Shown piece by piece: positions 8,870-16,024 of a stretch of DNA of 64,000 bases. Each line of letters starts with the position of its first letter. Position 1 is the first letter of the stretch. Under the pieces are notes generated by a model that saw only the letters and a program-made list of their open reading frames with translations, was not told the origin of the DNA and ran no database searches. The DNA lies in the NCBI RefSeq assembly GCF_014243445.1, contig NZ_JACLQD010000001.1, positions 992,001 through 1,056,000 of the forward strand, written 5' to 3'. The stretch is from Paragemmobacter straminiformis (lineage in GTDB: Bacteria; Pseudomonadota; Alphaproteobacteria; Rhodobacterales; Rhodobacteraceae). The translations under genes were made by a program, and so were the position numbers.

Positions 8870-9346
8870 ATGTTGACCAGTGCGCCCCGCGTTCCTGCCC
8901 CTCTGTCCGCCGCTCCGGCCTGCGCCCTGTCACCGGCCGAAGCTGCCAGCCTCGTCGCAGCCGTGCTGTCCGACCGCCCCGACCTTTTCGCCGAAGCCGC
9001 CCGCCTTGCCGGCATCACCGCCGATTGCGCCGATGCCGCGACCTTCTGGCTGCTGCCGGTCAACGCCCCCGATATCCTGATCCTCGACCTGCCCGTGGCC
9101 GGCATCACCGACCGCCGCCTTGCGCTGCTCGTGCGCCAGCTCTGCCGCATCTGCCCCGATCTCGTCATCATCCTCGCCGACCCGCAGGGCACCCATGCCG
9201 CCCTGCCGCGCGACATCGAACTCGTCCCCTCGCCCGAGGCGCTGGCCGAAGCCTTCGGCGAAGCGCGCCACCTCCTCTCGCCGCGGACCAGCCTCCAGCC
9301 GCTGTTCTACCACCGCCCGCCCAAACGCATGCACCTCTTCCGCTGA
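8870..9346 (+). CDS. Receiver-like protein of unknown function in the flagellar region
   Basis: I do not recognise this 158-residue protein. The segment at about 55-125 looks like a response-regulator or Rossmann-type alternating fold, with DILILDLPVAGIT placing D73 where a receiver has its phospho-acceptor, and LVIILADPQ on the next strand. The N-terminal acidic pair and the conserved lysine of true receivers are not evident, so it would be a pseudo-receiver. A strong ribosome site (AGGAGG) precedes the ATG, and a sigma-28-like promoter lies upstream. It stands alone between cheA3 and fliS. A role in modulating chemotaxis or flagellin export is only a guess from location. Confidence 0.75.
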   Translation: MLTSAPRVPAPLSAAPACALSPAEAASLVAAVLSDRPDLFAEAARLAGITADCADAATFWLLPVNAPDILILDLPVAGITDRRLALLVRQLCRICPDLVIILADPQGTHAALPRDIELVPSPEALAEAFGEARHLLSPRTSLQPLFYHRPPKRMHLFR

Positions 9347-9419
9347 AGCCCGCTTCGGCGGTTGGCGGGGGCGGGTCGCGACTGGCGTTCGATCTGCCCC
9401 CGTTTCTTCCCCCCAGCGC

Positions 9420-9446
9420 TAAAACAGGGGCCCGTCCGGTCGTTCT
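9420..9446 (+). promoter_or_regulatory. Candidate sigma-28 promoter for fliS
   Basis: TAAA at 9420-9423, 15 bases, then GTCGTTCT at 9439-9446. The -10 part is almost identical to the one at 11037-11044 (GTCGTTCC). It is 50 bp before the fliS ATG. FliS, a late flagellar gene, is commonly FliA-dependent. Confidence 0.5.
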
Positions 9447-9495
9447 TTCCTTCAACCAGCCGCAGCAAGCGGCGGCTCAGGAAAGGCGGGCAGAC

Positions 9496-9900
9496 ATGAC
9501 GTTTCTCAGCGCAAGGGCACAATATCGCCGCACCGACCAGAACGAAGGTCTGTCGGTCGAAAGCCCGCACGGCGTGATCCTCGTCACCTTGCGCGAACTG
9601 GAACGCTCGCTGCGCGCCCTCGCCGCGGCAGAACCCGACCGCACCTACCCCAAGCTGCATCTCGACCGCGCCTTCACCGCCATCTACATCCTGCAATCGA
9701 GCCTCGATTTCGACCGTGGCGGCGACATCGCCATGCACCTGTTCCGCGTCTACGAATTTGCCCGCCTGCGCGTGGCCGAAGCCTTCCGCAAGGAAGCCTC
9801 GCCCCAACTGGCCGAAGCCGCGACCCACGTCGCCTCGCTTCTTGCGGCATGGGTGGAAATGGGCGCAAACCAGCCCGCCGTCGCCGGTGGCCGCGCATGA
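9496..9900 (+). CDS. fliS: Flagellar export chaperone FliS
   Basis: FliS binds flagellin in the cytoplasm, keeps it from polymerising early and delivers it to the FlhA export gate. This 134-residue protein is close to the normal length and all-helical. The pattern SPHGVILVTLRELERSLRAL, KLHLDRAFTAIYILQSSLDF, GGDIAMHLFRVYEFARLRV and the final LLAAWVEM follows the FliS fold. The ATG at 9496 is chosen from the match to family N-termini (MTFLSARAQYRR) and the upstream purine stretch; the open frame runs further upstream but without similarity. Its stop overlaps the next start (ATGA). Confidence 0.88.
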   Translation: MTFLSARAQYRRTDQNEGLSVESPHGVILVTLRELERSLRALAAAEPDRTYPKLHLDRAFTAIYILQSSLDFDRGGDIAMHLFRVYEFARLRVAEAFRKEASPQLAEAATHVASLLAAWVEMGANQPAVAGGRA

Positions 9901-10196
9901 CCATGATCGAAGGCCCCGCAGCCCTCGGCCTTGCCGTGATCGGCGGGCGCCTCGAACGCGCGATGAGCCGCTCGGACATGGTCGAGGTTCTCATCGTCGC
10001 GGCCGAGCTTGACCGCATGGTCCGCAACCTCGGCCCCGTCGCCTCGACCGATCAGGACCGCGCCGCACTGGTCCGCGCGCATGACCTCGTGCTGCGCACC
10101 CTCGCCACGCTCGAGGACGAAATGCTGCGCGGCGCGCAGGACCGCCGCCGCGACACCCGCTTGCGCCTCGCCTACAACCAGACCCAAGCCGCCTGA
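9897..10196 (+). CDS. Small helical protein after fliS, possibly FliT-like
   Basis: The product has 99 residues, is rich in alanine, leucine and arginine, and is predicted to be mostly helical with no membrane segment. It starts inside the fliS stop codon, so the two are translationally coupled. Small FliT-type chaperones are often encoded straight after fliS, and size and position fit, but I see no diagnostic FliT motif. It may be an unrelated co-chaperone. Confidence 0.7.
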   Translation: MTMIEGPAALGLAVIGGRLERAMSRSDMVEVLIVAAELDRMVRNLGPVASTDQDRAALVRAHDLVLRTLATLEDEMLRGAQDRRRDTRLRLAYNQTQAA

Positions 10197-10271
10197 CCCC
10201 CCGAAAATCCGGAACGCCGAAAAGGCGGATGCATCGCTGCTCCGCCCGTCTTCCGCCTTCGGTTTCAGTCT

Positions 10272-10445
10272 TTATGCAGCCTGATCGCCCGACTTGCGCC
10301 GCGAGAGCAGGCGAAGCACCGGAAAGGACCGCGCCTTCACCGGCTCTCCGGCCTCGTCGCACCAGACGCATTCGATCCGCATTTTCGACAGCTCCGCTCC
10401 GGCAACCGGACCCCAGGCTTCGGTGATGTTCAATTCGGGCTTCAT
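10272..10445 (-). CDS. Small conserved-looking protein downstream of fliL
   Basis: The product is a 57-residue basic protein with the core KMRIECVWCDEAGEPVKARSF. A clear ribosome site (AAGGAG, eight bases before the ATG) decides the start. It follows fliL by 48 bp on the same strand and may share its transcript. The CVWC pair could hold a metal, but nothing more can be said. I do not recognise the family. Confidence 0.6.
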   Translation of the reverse strand: MKPELNITEAWGPVAGAELSKMRIECVWCDEAGEPVKARSFPVLRLLSRRKSGDQAA

Positions 10446-10493
10446 CGGCACACTCCTTGGCAACTGGCCTGATCCTGCAAGTCCCGTGCCGCG

Positions 10494-10970
10494 CTACTGC
10501 GTCACCAGCCCCGTAATCAGCACTTCCTCGACCGGCTCGGGCAATTCCGCCGTCCCGATCACCCCGTTCACCGCATCGCGCAGCGGCGCGGGCAGGCGCT
10601 CCAGCAAGACCGCAGGCTCCGCCCCCTTGACCACCTCGGCCTGCGCCGCCACCAGCAGCGCCGCCATCACGGCGGCCTTCTTGGTCTTGACCGCCTCTTG
10701 CAGCACGACCAGCTCTTCCAGCGACCCGCGCACCGAAACCCCCAGCGTCAGCATCACCCGCACGGGCTGCTCGGCCACGGCCACGGCCAACTGGTCCTCG
10801 AGCGGCACATAGACCAGCATCCCCTTCTCCTCGGGCGCGGCCTCTTCGGGCTTGGGCGCGAAAGCGGGGGGCGGCACGGGGCGCAGCACCAGATAGGCGC
10901 CCACCCCGAACCCGCCGCCCAGCGACAGGAACCCAAGGGCAGACCAGATGATGACCATGCGCTTCGACAT
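10494..10970 (-). CDS. fliL: Flagellar basal body-associated protein FliL
   Basis: FliL is a single-pass inner membrane protein that rings the stators and tunes motor torque. This 158-residue protein has a short basic N-terminus, one membrane segment at about 5-27 (VIIWSALGFLSLGGGFGVGAYLVL), a proline-rich linker and a periplasmic domain ending in LRDAVNGVIGTAELP...VLITGLVTQ, the place where FliL proteins end in a beta strand and Q. The ATG at 10970 (MSKRMVIIW) gives the usual short cytoplasmic tail. It is on the opposite strand from the surrounding genes, diverging from the gene at 11084. Confidence 0.82.
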   Translation of the reverse strand: MSKRMVIIWSALGFLSLGGGFGVGAYLVLRPVPPPAFAPKPEEAAPEEKGMLVYVPLEDQLAVAVAEQPVRVMLTLGVSVRGSLEELVVLQEAVKTKKAAVMAALLVAAQAEVVKGAEPAVLLERLPAPLRDAVNGVIGTAELPEPVEEVLITGLVTQ

Positions 10971-10980
10971 GCCCCGCCCC

Positions 10981-10996
10981 TGCAAGCGCCGTTCCA
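10981..10996 (-). promoter_or_regulatory. Possible sigma-54 promoter for fliL
   Basis: Read on the minus strand the site is TGGAACGGCGCTTGCA, one mismatch from TGGCACG-N4-TTGCA. The geometry is tight: a start 12 bases after the -12 box would fall at the annotated fliL ATG, so either translation starts later (ATG at 10958) or the match is accidental. Confidence 0.35.
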
Positions 10997-11017
10997 CCCG
11001 CACGCTGCAAGCGCGGC

Positions 11018-11044
11018 TAAACAACCGCTGCATCCGGTCGTTCC
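11018..11044 (+). promoter_or_regulatory. Candidate sigma-28 promoter for the gene at 11084
   Basis: TAAA at 11018-11021, 15 bases, then GTCGTTCC at 11037-11044, with the ATG 40 bp further on. Spacing and -10 sequence are shared with the fliS site. Confidence 0.5.
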
Positions 11045-11083
11045 CAAGGGAAATGCCTCACGCCACAAAAGGAAGCCGCCCCG

Positions 11084-11509
11084 ATGAAGGAAAGGATGTC
11101 CCGCGCCCTCGTGCCGGTCATCTCGCGGCTGCCGATGGTCCTGCGCCAGCGCATCGACGCCAAGGAGAGACCCGCCACCCCCCGCGCCCCGACCGAGGCG
11201 CAGGATTTCGATCTCGTCCGCCACGAAACCCACCTGCGCAACCGCAGCCAGGTCGAACGTTTCCTGCCCGACATCCTCGGCCGCGCGCTGGCCCGCGTCT
11301 GGATCGACCAGACCTTCCGCTTCCGCTTCGAGACCGACCCCAAGGGAACGCTCTCCGACTATGGTGTCCACCTGCCCGAAACGATCTCGATCGACTTCGT
11401 CACCGAAGGCACGATCCGCCCGCAGGTCGTGGTCTATGAACGCATCGGCCCCGGCACCCCACGCCGCCGCCTGCTCTATCTGCAACTCGTGATGATGGCC
11501 GGAAAATGA
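11084..11509 (+). CDS. Unknown protein, probable late flagellar gene
   Basis: I do not recognise this 141-residue soluble protein. The N-terminal 45 residues are basic and proline-rich; the rest (about 50-141) looks like a compact alpha/beta domain with VERFLPDILGRALARVWID and VHLPETISIDFVTEGTIRPQVVVYERIG. There is no signal peptide. It diverges from fliL, has a sigma-28-like promoter, and its stop overlaps the start of the next gene (ATGA). These suggest a function in the motor or chemotaxis system that is expressed late, but the role is unknown. Confidence 0.75.
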   Translation: MKERMSRALVPVISRLPMVLRQRIDAKERPATPRAPTEAQDFDLVRHETHLRNRSQVERFLPDILGRALARVWIDQTFRFRFETDPKGTLSDYGVHLPETISIDFVTEGTIRPQVVVYERIGPGTPRRRLLYLQLVMMAGK

Positions 11510-12240
11510 TCCGCACCCCCCTGCGCGCCCGAACCCTCGCCCTCATGCTTTCCACCGCCTTCGCGGCGGCGGCGGCGACGCAGGCGCAGGCGGAAACGGC
11601 CGCCGCCCCCGCAAATGAAACCACCGCAAACGTCACCGCCGGCGACACCACAGGCGACACGGCGGCCCAAGCCGCCCCCTCTACCTTTGCCCGCGCCATC
11701 GCCGCCGCCCGCGCGGGCGATACGGCCACCGCCGCCGCCCTCTTCCTGCCGCTCGCCCGGTCCGGCGATGCCGTGGCGCAATTCAACCTCGCGCTCCTCT
11801 ACTACGACGGGCGCGGCCTGCCGCAGAACCACGCCGAGGCGCTTTACTGGGCATGGCGCGCCCGCCTCGCGGGCCGCACCGAGGCGCTGGCCCTCATCAC
11901 CCGCATGGCCGACGCCGCCACCCCCGACCTGCGCAGCGCCATCGCCACCCGCATCGAAGCCGACCTTCACCCCCGCGTCACCGCAGGCGAAGGCCGCGCC
12001 ATGCTCGAACTCTCCTTCGTGCTGACCGACATCCTGCCCGAACCCGACCTGACGGGCGCCTATGTCTGGCAAGCCCTCTCCGCCGCATTCGAGACCCCGA
12101 ACGCGATCCGCGCCCGCGACGCCACCTTCGCACGGCTCGACCCAAAGGACCGCCCCGCCGCACAACAACGCGCGCTGGAAACCCTCAAGTCGCTCTGCGA
12201 CACGGGCCTCGGCGATCCCGTCTGCACCGCATTGTTCTAG
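11506..12240 (+). CDS. Periplasmic Sel1-repeat-like protein
   Basis: The product has 244 residues with a typical signal peptide (about 1-29, cleavage after AQA). An Ala/Thr-rich spacer follows. From about 60 on there is at least one Sel1-like repeat (AVAQFNLALLYYDGRGLPQNHAEALYWAWRARLAG), which usually serves as a protein-binding helical scaffold. The C-terminus has two spaced cysteines (SLCDTGLGDPVC) that could form a disulfide in the periplasm. It is coupled to the preceding unknown gene and lies in the flagellar region; some rhizobial and Rhodobacter motility proteins (MotE-type chaperones) are also small periplasmic proteins, but I see no direct match. Confidence 0.78.
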   Translation: MIRTPLRARTLALMLSTAFAAAAATQAQAETAAAPANETTANVTAGDTTGDTAAQAAPSTFARAIAAARAGDTATAAALFLPLARSGDAVAQFNLALLYYDGRGLPQNHAEALYWAWRARLAGRTEALALITRMADAATPDLRSAIATRIEADLHPRVTAGEGRAMLELSFVLTDILPEPDLTGAYVWQALSAAFETPNAIRARDATFARLDPKDRPAAQQRALETLKSLCDTGLGDPVCTALF

Positions 12241-12383
12241 GTTCCCTAGGCACCAACGGCTTCAATCCGCATCCCGACGCAGGGGCCGCAGCGCGCCGGC
12301 CAAAGCCCGCATCCCGCCCCGCCCGCTGCATCACAGATCGCAAACACCGGACCTCGGGGCGAAAAGCCCATGAAAAGCGCCGC

Positions 12384-12452
12384 TTCCTCTTGCCCCAAAT
12401 ATCCTGCGGGGGAGTCCATCGGCCCGCCGATGGACGGGGGCGCAAAGCCCCC
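12384..12452 (+). repeat. Recurring intergenic element, copy 1
   Basis: Starts TTCCTCTTGCCCCAAATATC, continues to a GGGGG run and then a GGGGGC/GCCCCC hairpin (12436-12441 with 12447-12452). It is a member of the family also found at 15865, 40266, 43354, 43404, 47118, 47298 and 60045. Confidence 0.75.
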
Positions 12453-12493
12453 CGAAACGGCAGCCAAACGGGCAACATCTGCCCGCCAGCCCC

Positions 12494-12514
12494 CCGATTT
12501 TTCGCAGAAAAATC
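12494..12514. terminator. AT-centred palindrome near the end of the coiled-coil gene
   Basis: CGATTTTTC and its complement flank a GCA loop. It lies 12 bp beyond the stop of the minus-strand gene. It resembles the GAATTTTC/GAAAATTC palindromes found after other genes in this window. Confidence 0.5.
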
Positions 12515-12526
12515 GTCCTTCGCGGC

Positions 12527-12976
12527 TCAGTGCCGCCGGAAGGCCACGATGGTCTCGGCCGCATCCCGCGTCATGCCAAGCTCGCGGCCGATCTCCTCGG
12601 CCTCGACACCGCTCTGCGCCAGCGCGATGGCCTGTTCGATCATCCGCTCGCCCGCCAGCCATTCGACATCCGACTTCAGGCCAAGGATCTCGGCCTTCAG
12701 ATCGGCCAGCGCATCGGCCTGCGCCCTCGTCTGCGCGCTCAGCAGGTCCTCGACCCGCGCCGCCAGATGGTCGGCCACGATCATCGGATGCGCCGCATCG
12801 GCCCGAACGGCACCGAACCCCGCCTCATGCCCTGCCTCGGGGCCCGCCGCAGGCATACCCGCAGGCACTGGCGCAACCGCCATCCCCCCCCGCGCCCGCC
12901 GCTTCAGGCCCAGCCCGACAAGGGACGTTCCGGCCAGCAGCGTGGCAAAGATCGCGGAAGTGGCGGCAAGGCTCAT
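12527..12976 (-). CDS. Membrane-anchored coiled-coil protein with HTH-like C-terminus
   Basis: The product has 149 residues. A hydrophobic N-terminal segment (about 4-24) should anchor it in the membrane; a glycine/alanine-rich linker follows, then a charged helical or coiled-coil stretch (about 65-115, ALADLKAEILGLKSDVEWLAGERM). The last 35 residues (ALAQSGVEAEEIGRELGMTRDAAETIVAF) look like a helix-turn-helix of the kind found at the end of DUF2802/DUF6115-type proteins, which often sit in flagellar gene clusters. It is the last gene of the minus-strand flg operon, 46 bp after flgM. Function unknown. Confidence 0.75.
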   Translation of the reverse strand: MSLAATSAIFATLLAGTSLVGLGLKRRARGGMAVAPVPAGMPAAGPEAGHEAGFGAVRADAAHPMIVADHLAARVEDLLSAQTRAQADALADLKAEILGLKSDVEWLAGERMIEQAIALAQSGVEAEEIGRELGMTRDAAETIVAFRRH

Positions 12977-13022
12977 GGAAAGGCTCCGGTTCGTTCAGTT
13001 CTCAACGGCTCTTAAGCAAGTT

Positions 13023-13331
13023 TCAGGCCACCAGATCGATGAAATCCTGAAAAAGACTCTCGGTGATCTTTTCCAGATCGATCGGGTATTTTCCCTCCGA
13101 GATCGCCTCCTTGATCTTGGCGACGATCTCCAGATCGATGGGCGGCCCGCCTTTCAGCTCTTCCGGCAGCGCCGTCGCCGTCGCACTCAGCGCCAGCGTG
13201 TCGCCGGCAGCCTGCGCCACGGCCCCCGCAGCGGCGGCACCGCCCGCGCTGCCCTGAACCGGCGCACCAAGGTCTTCCCCCGGACGCATGATCCGCGGGC
13301 GATTGCTGGACGAGGAAATGAGATCTACCAT
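13023..13331 (-). CDS. flgM: Anti-sigma-28 factor FlgM
   Basis: FlgM holds FliA (sigma-28) inactive until the hook is complete, then is exported, freeing FliA for late genes. This 102-residue protein has an unstructured Ala/Gly-rich N-terminal half and the conserved sigma-binding C-terminal half: DLEIVAKIKEAISEGKYPIDLEKITESLFQDF, matching the FlgM pattern of a repeated helix ending G-K-Y-P-I-D. Its target fliA is encoded at 19258. It follows flgA by 36 bp on the same strand. Confidence 0.88.
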   Translation of the reverse strand: MVDLISSSSNRPRIMRPGEDLGAPVQGSAGGAAAAGAVAQAAGDTLALSATATALPEELKGGPPIDLEIVAKIKEAISEGKYPIDLEKITESLFQDFIDLVA

Positions 13332-13367
13332 CTGGGACCCTCCGTTTAGCCCCTTAACGGCACGCTT

Positions 13368-14072
13368 TCAGCGCATGTTAGTCTGTGCGGTCACAATATT
13401 CGGCCCCGTGACCAAGGCCTTCACCTCGCGCCGGCTCGACAGGTTCATCACCCGGATCACATCGCCAAGCGCGCCGTTCTCCAGCGCCTCGGCGGGGGCC
13501 GATACGCTCAGCCCTCCGGCGCTGGCGGTCAGCGACAGGGGGTTGCCCTTCTCGACCAGCCACACGGGTTCGAGCTGCCGCGCCAGCACCGGCTGACCCT
13601 CGCCAAGCCCCACCTTGGCCCGCCGCCCGATCACCATCGCCGGATCGGTGAAAATGCCGTCCACCGCCCGCTCGGGCATGGGCGCAAGGCCGATGTCACC
13701 GGCCCCGATCATCGCGCCCCGCGCCAGACTATGCGTCAAGGTCACCACCTTCGGCCCCAACGCTGCCTCCGGCGCATCCGGCTTCGCGCGCGCCGCAGGC
13801 TGCGCCCCGGTCCGCACCGACCGCAGCCAGACGGGGGCGGCGCAGCGCAGGTCGGCCGTGGCCCAGCTTCCCGCGCGCGGGCTGACCGCAGGCGCAGCCG
13901 CGCAGGGCGGAAAGCGCCGCACCGGATCGGCAAAGCCCGGCACCGCCTGCCCCGCCGCCACCATCGCCTCGCGCACCATGCGCCCGACCTCCGCCCCGGG
14001 TATCCCCTCGGGCCATCCCCCGGCCCCGGCGGGCAGGGCCGTCAGCACCAGAACCAGCGGCCAGCGCAGCAC
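13368..14072 (-). CDS. flgA: Flagella basal body P-ring formation protein FlgA
   Basis: FlgA is a periplasmic chaperone for P-ring assembly by FlgI. This 234-residue protein has a signal peptide (1-17, ending AGA) and the C-terminal SAF/ChapFlgA domain: VVTLTHSLARGAMIGAGDIGLAPMPERA, then PAMVIGRRAKVGLGEGQPVLARQLEP and VSAPAEALENGALGDVIRVMNLSSRREVKALVTGPNIV. It lies two bases after flgT, so the genes are almost certainly co-transcribed. Confidence 0.92.
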   Translation of the reverse strand: MLRWPLVLVLTALPAGAGGWPEGIPGAEVGRMVREAMVAAGQAVPGFADPVRRFPPCAAAPAVSPRAGSWATADLRCAAPVWLRSVRTGAQPAARAKPDAPEAALGPKVVTLTHSLARGAMIGAGDIGLAPMPERAVDGIFTDPAMVIGRRAKVGLGEGQPVLARQLEPVWLVEKGNPLSLTASAGGLSVSAPAEALENGALGDVIRVMNLSSRREVKALVTGPNIVTAQTNMR

Positions 14073-14074
14073 CC

Positions 14075-15163
14075 TCAGACTCCCGTCTCGAAAAAGCGCA
14101 CGGGCCGCCCCGCAAAGGCCTTTGCCGGACGGTTCGGGTCAAGCGGGCGCAGCGTCACGCCCTCGGCCCCCAAGGCCACCACTTCCAGCATCTCGGTCGA
14201 CCCGTCCGCATCCGCGGTAAAGGCGATCGCCCCTTTGGTCAGCCCCTGCCGCCGCCCCACGGGCGCGCTGATCTCGTGGCCGGACACCGCCATATAGGCC
14301 AGCACCGGCTTGCAGGTCTCGACATCCAGCAGGGCCGTCATGGCGCGGTCCAGCCCCGCCGTCAGCTTGCCCGCCATCTGCCTCCGGTCCGGCTCGACCA
14401 GCACCGCAAGGCGCCCCAGCGGCGACACGCCGGGCAGGGCCACGCTGCGTTCCACCGCCTGCCGCGTCTCCTCGCCGCTGCCACCCACCAGCCGCATCTC
14501 GAGGGACAGCCGCAACTCCGGCCGCCGCCCCGATCCGCCCATGTCCAGCCGGATCGCCGGCACGAAACCATGCTCCCCCGGCCCCAGCCGCACCGACCCC
14601 TTGGTCAGCACCATGTAATCCACCGTCTCGCGCCTCGCATCGGCGCGCGTCATGGCGCGGTCCGTCACGCGCACCAGCTCCACCGAAGGGTGCCGCTCCA
14701 CCTGCCGCACCAGATCGTTCGCCACCTCCTGCGCCAGCGGCGCGGCCCATGCGGGGGCATAGGGCGAAACCTCGATCTCGGGCGCAAAGGCCGTGATCAC
14801 CAGCTTGCGCCGCGCATCGCAGGCGGCATCCGGCCCCAGCCCGACCCGCGCCTGCAACACCACCTCCCAGGTATCCCCGTTCCGCGTGGCCGAGATCAGG
14901 CGATGCTCCTTCACCCGCCCCACGGGCCGCACGATCAACAGGTCCGACGTCACGACCGACCGGTCCACCGCCGTATGCGCCCGCACATCCGCCCCGCCGG
15001 ACAAGGCCGCCATCAGCAGCGCATCGGCGACCGCGCGGCGCTTGGCGCTCGCGGCATCCTCGGCCCCCGACTGCACGGCAAAGCCCTTGGCCTCGATCCA
15101 CAGATCCTCCGCCCGCAGCGGAGCGGCAGCCAGCAGCACCAGCGCAACCAGAAGCCGCAGCAT
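14075..15163 (-). CDS. flgT: Flagellar assembly protein FlgT (H-ring type)
   Basis: The product has 362 residues and a signal peptide (1-18). The N-terminal domain fits the FlgT pattern IEAKGFAVQSGAEDAASAKRRAVADALLMAAL followed by a segment built around VVTSDLLIV and GRVKEHRLIS. The middle domain has KLVITAFAPEI and VELVRVTDR. In Vibrio, FlgT forms the H ring around the L and P rings and is needed for basal body formation; a FlgT with the same role is known in R. sphaeroides fla1. It overlaps the flgP stop by one base and is followed directly by flgA, supporting a basal-body role. Confidence 0.8.
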   Translation of the reverse strand: MLRLLVALVLLAAAPLRAEDLWIEAKGFAVQSGAEDAASAKRRAVADALLMAALSGGADVRAHTAVDRSVVTSDLLIVRPVGRVKEHRLISATRNGDTWEVVLQARVGLGPDAACDARRKLVITAFAPEIEVSPYAPAWAAPLAQEVANDLVRQVERHPSVELVRVTDRAMTRADARRETVDYMVLTKGSVRLGPGEHGFVPAIRLDMGGSGRRPELRLSLEMRLVGGSGEETRQAVERSVALPGVSPLGRLAVLVEPDRRQMAGKLTAGLDRAMTALLDVETCKPVLAYMAVSGHEISAPVGRRQGLTKGAIAFTADADGSTEMLEVVALGAEGVTLRPLDPNRPAKAFAGRPVRFFETGV

Positions 15164-15738
15164 CAGATACGCCCCTTCAGCGCGCGCACGATATAGGCCA
15201 CCGTGTCGCGGTCGAGTTCCATCTCGACCTCGTAGCTGTCGCTTCCCTTGGCGGTCACGCGCAACGTTCTGGCCCCGCGCAGCGTGCCCTGCACCACCGC
15301 ATTCAGGCTGTCATCGGCCACCACCGCATCATGCACCGTGGTATCGGCCGAAATCCGCACCCCGTGCACCTGCTCGGTCAGATCGCGCAGCGCATCCACC
15401 CGCGCGGCACGAATGGCCATCAGCCGCTTCTCGTTCTTGGTCTTGCCCGGCTGGCCGGAAATCTGCGCGAAACCCAAGCCTTTCAGCGACGGCACCTGCG
15501 CCGCGGCAAACATCATCGGCGCGCCTCCCCCCGCCGGTGCCGATACGGGCGCCGATACGGGTGCCGATACGGGCGCCGGCGCGGCCAGCCTGTCGGCGGC
15601 GTCCAGATCATCCTTGATCGCCGCAAGCTGCGCGGTTTGCTCCCGCGCATCCAAAGGCAGGGCCGATTTCGCCGAAGGCGGTGTCGTGGCGCAACCCGCA
15701 AGGGCGGCAAGGGAAAGGCAAAGGGTCAGCGCGCGCAT
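15163..15738 (-). CDS. flgP: Outer membrane lipoprotein FlgP (LPP20 family)
   Basis: The product has 191 residues. A lipoprotein signal (LAALAGC, modified cysteine C16) predicts an outer membrane lipoprotein. After a linker with a 12-bp tandem repeat (PVSAPVSAPVSAP, about 55-67) comes the LPP20-type domain: RLMAIRAARVDALRDLTEQVHG, ISADTTVHDAVVADDSLNAVVQGTLRGARTLRV. FlgP proteins form an outer ring under the L ring in Vibrio and Campylobacter and are essential in R. sphaeroides. The ATG at 15738 follows a sigma-54 promoter by 35 bp. It is the first gene of the flgP-flgT-flgA-flgM operon. Confidence 0.82.
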   Translation of the reverse strand: MRALTLCLSLAALAGCATTPPSAKSALPLDAREQTAQLAAIKDDLDAADRLAAPAPVSAPVSAPVSAPAGGGAPMMFAAAQVPSLKGLGFAQISGQPGKTKNEKRLMAIRAARVDALRDLTEQVHGVRISADTTVHDAVVADDSLNAVVQGTLRGARTLRVTAKGSDSYEVEMELDRDTVAYIVRALKGRI

Positions 15739-15772
15739 GGCGGTCTCCGCAAGAAAAGGATCACCCCCGCGC

Positions 15773-15789
15773 TGCAAACCGCGTGCCAA
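15773..15789 (-). promoter_or_regulatory. Sigma-54 promoter of the flgP operon
   Basis: On the minus strand it reads TTGGCACGCGGTTTGCA, matching TGGCACG-N4-TTGCA at every consensus position. The -12 box lies about 35 bp before the flgP ATG, leaving a leader of about 25 bases. Early and middle fla1 genes of R. sphaeroides are RpoN-dependent. Confidence 0.88.
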
Positions 15790-15864
15790 GCCCCTCACCG
15801 CCAAGCCCCGCGCCGCCAAGCCCCCCGCGCCCCGCACAGCGGCAACCCCGCCCCGCCCTGCCGC

Positions 15865-15932
15865 TTCATCCTTGCCAAAATACTCTCGGGGGGAAGGGGC
15901 GCCCGCGCCCCGCGGGGGGCAGACAGCCCCCC
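15865..15932 (+). repeat. Recurring intergenic element, copy 2
   Basis: TTCATCCTTGCCAAAATACT, a GGGGGG run, then a 7-bp hairpin GGGGGGC/GCCCCCC (15914-15920 with 15926-15932, loop AGACA). Same family as the copies listed at 12384. Confidence 0.75.
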
Positions 15933-16007
15933 GTGCCACGGCCGCCAACCCCGCGCCGCCCGCAGACCCCCCCGTCCCTATGGCCACCCCGCCACCACGC
16001 GCCCCGC

Positions 16008-16024
16008 TTGGCACGCCGATTGCA
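16008..16024 (+). promoter_or_regulatory. Sigma-54 promoter of flhA
   Basis: TTGGCACGCCGATTGCA matches TGGCACG-N4-TTGCA at every consensus position. It lies 80 bp before the flhA ATG and mirrors the site driving flgP on the other strand. Confidence 0.88.

Larger units (their letters stand above)
12241..12526. other. Gene-free stretch between convergent genes, with repeat elements
   Basis: No credible gene. It holds one copy of the recurring CTTGC/AAATA element (12384-12414) with two GC hairpins after it (12416-12433; 12436-12452), and a 9-bp palindrome with a GCA loop (12494-12514) close to the end of the minus-strand gene. These probably act as terminators for both sides. Confidence 0.6.

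Noticed and set aside
15541-15582. Short tandem repeat GCCGATACGGGC resembling a CRISPR or regulatory repeat
   Set aside because: It is inside flgP, in frame, and encodes the PVSA linker repeat; no spacers.
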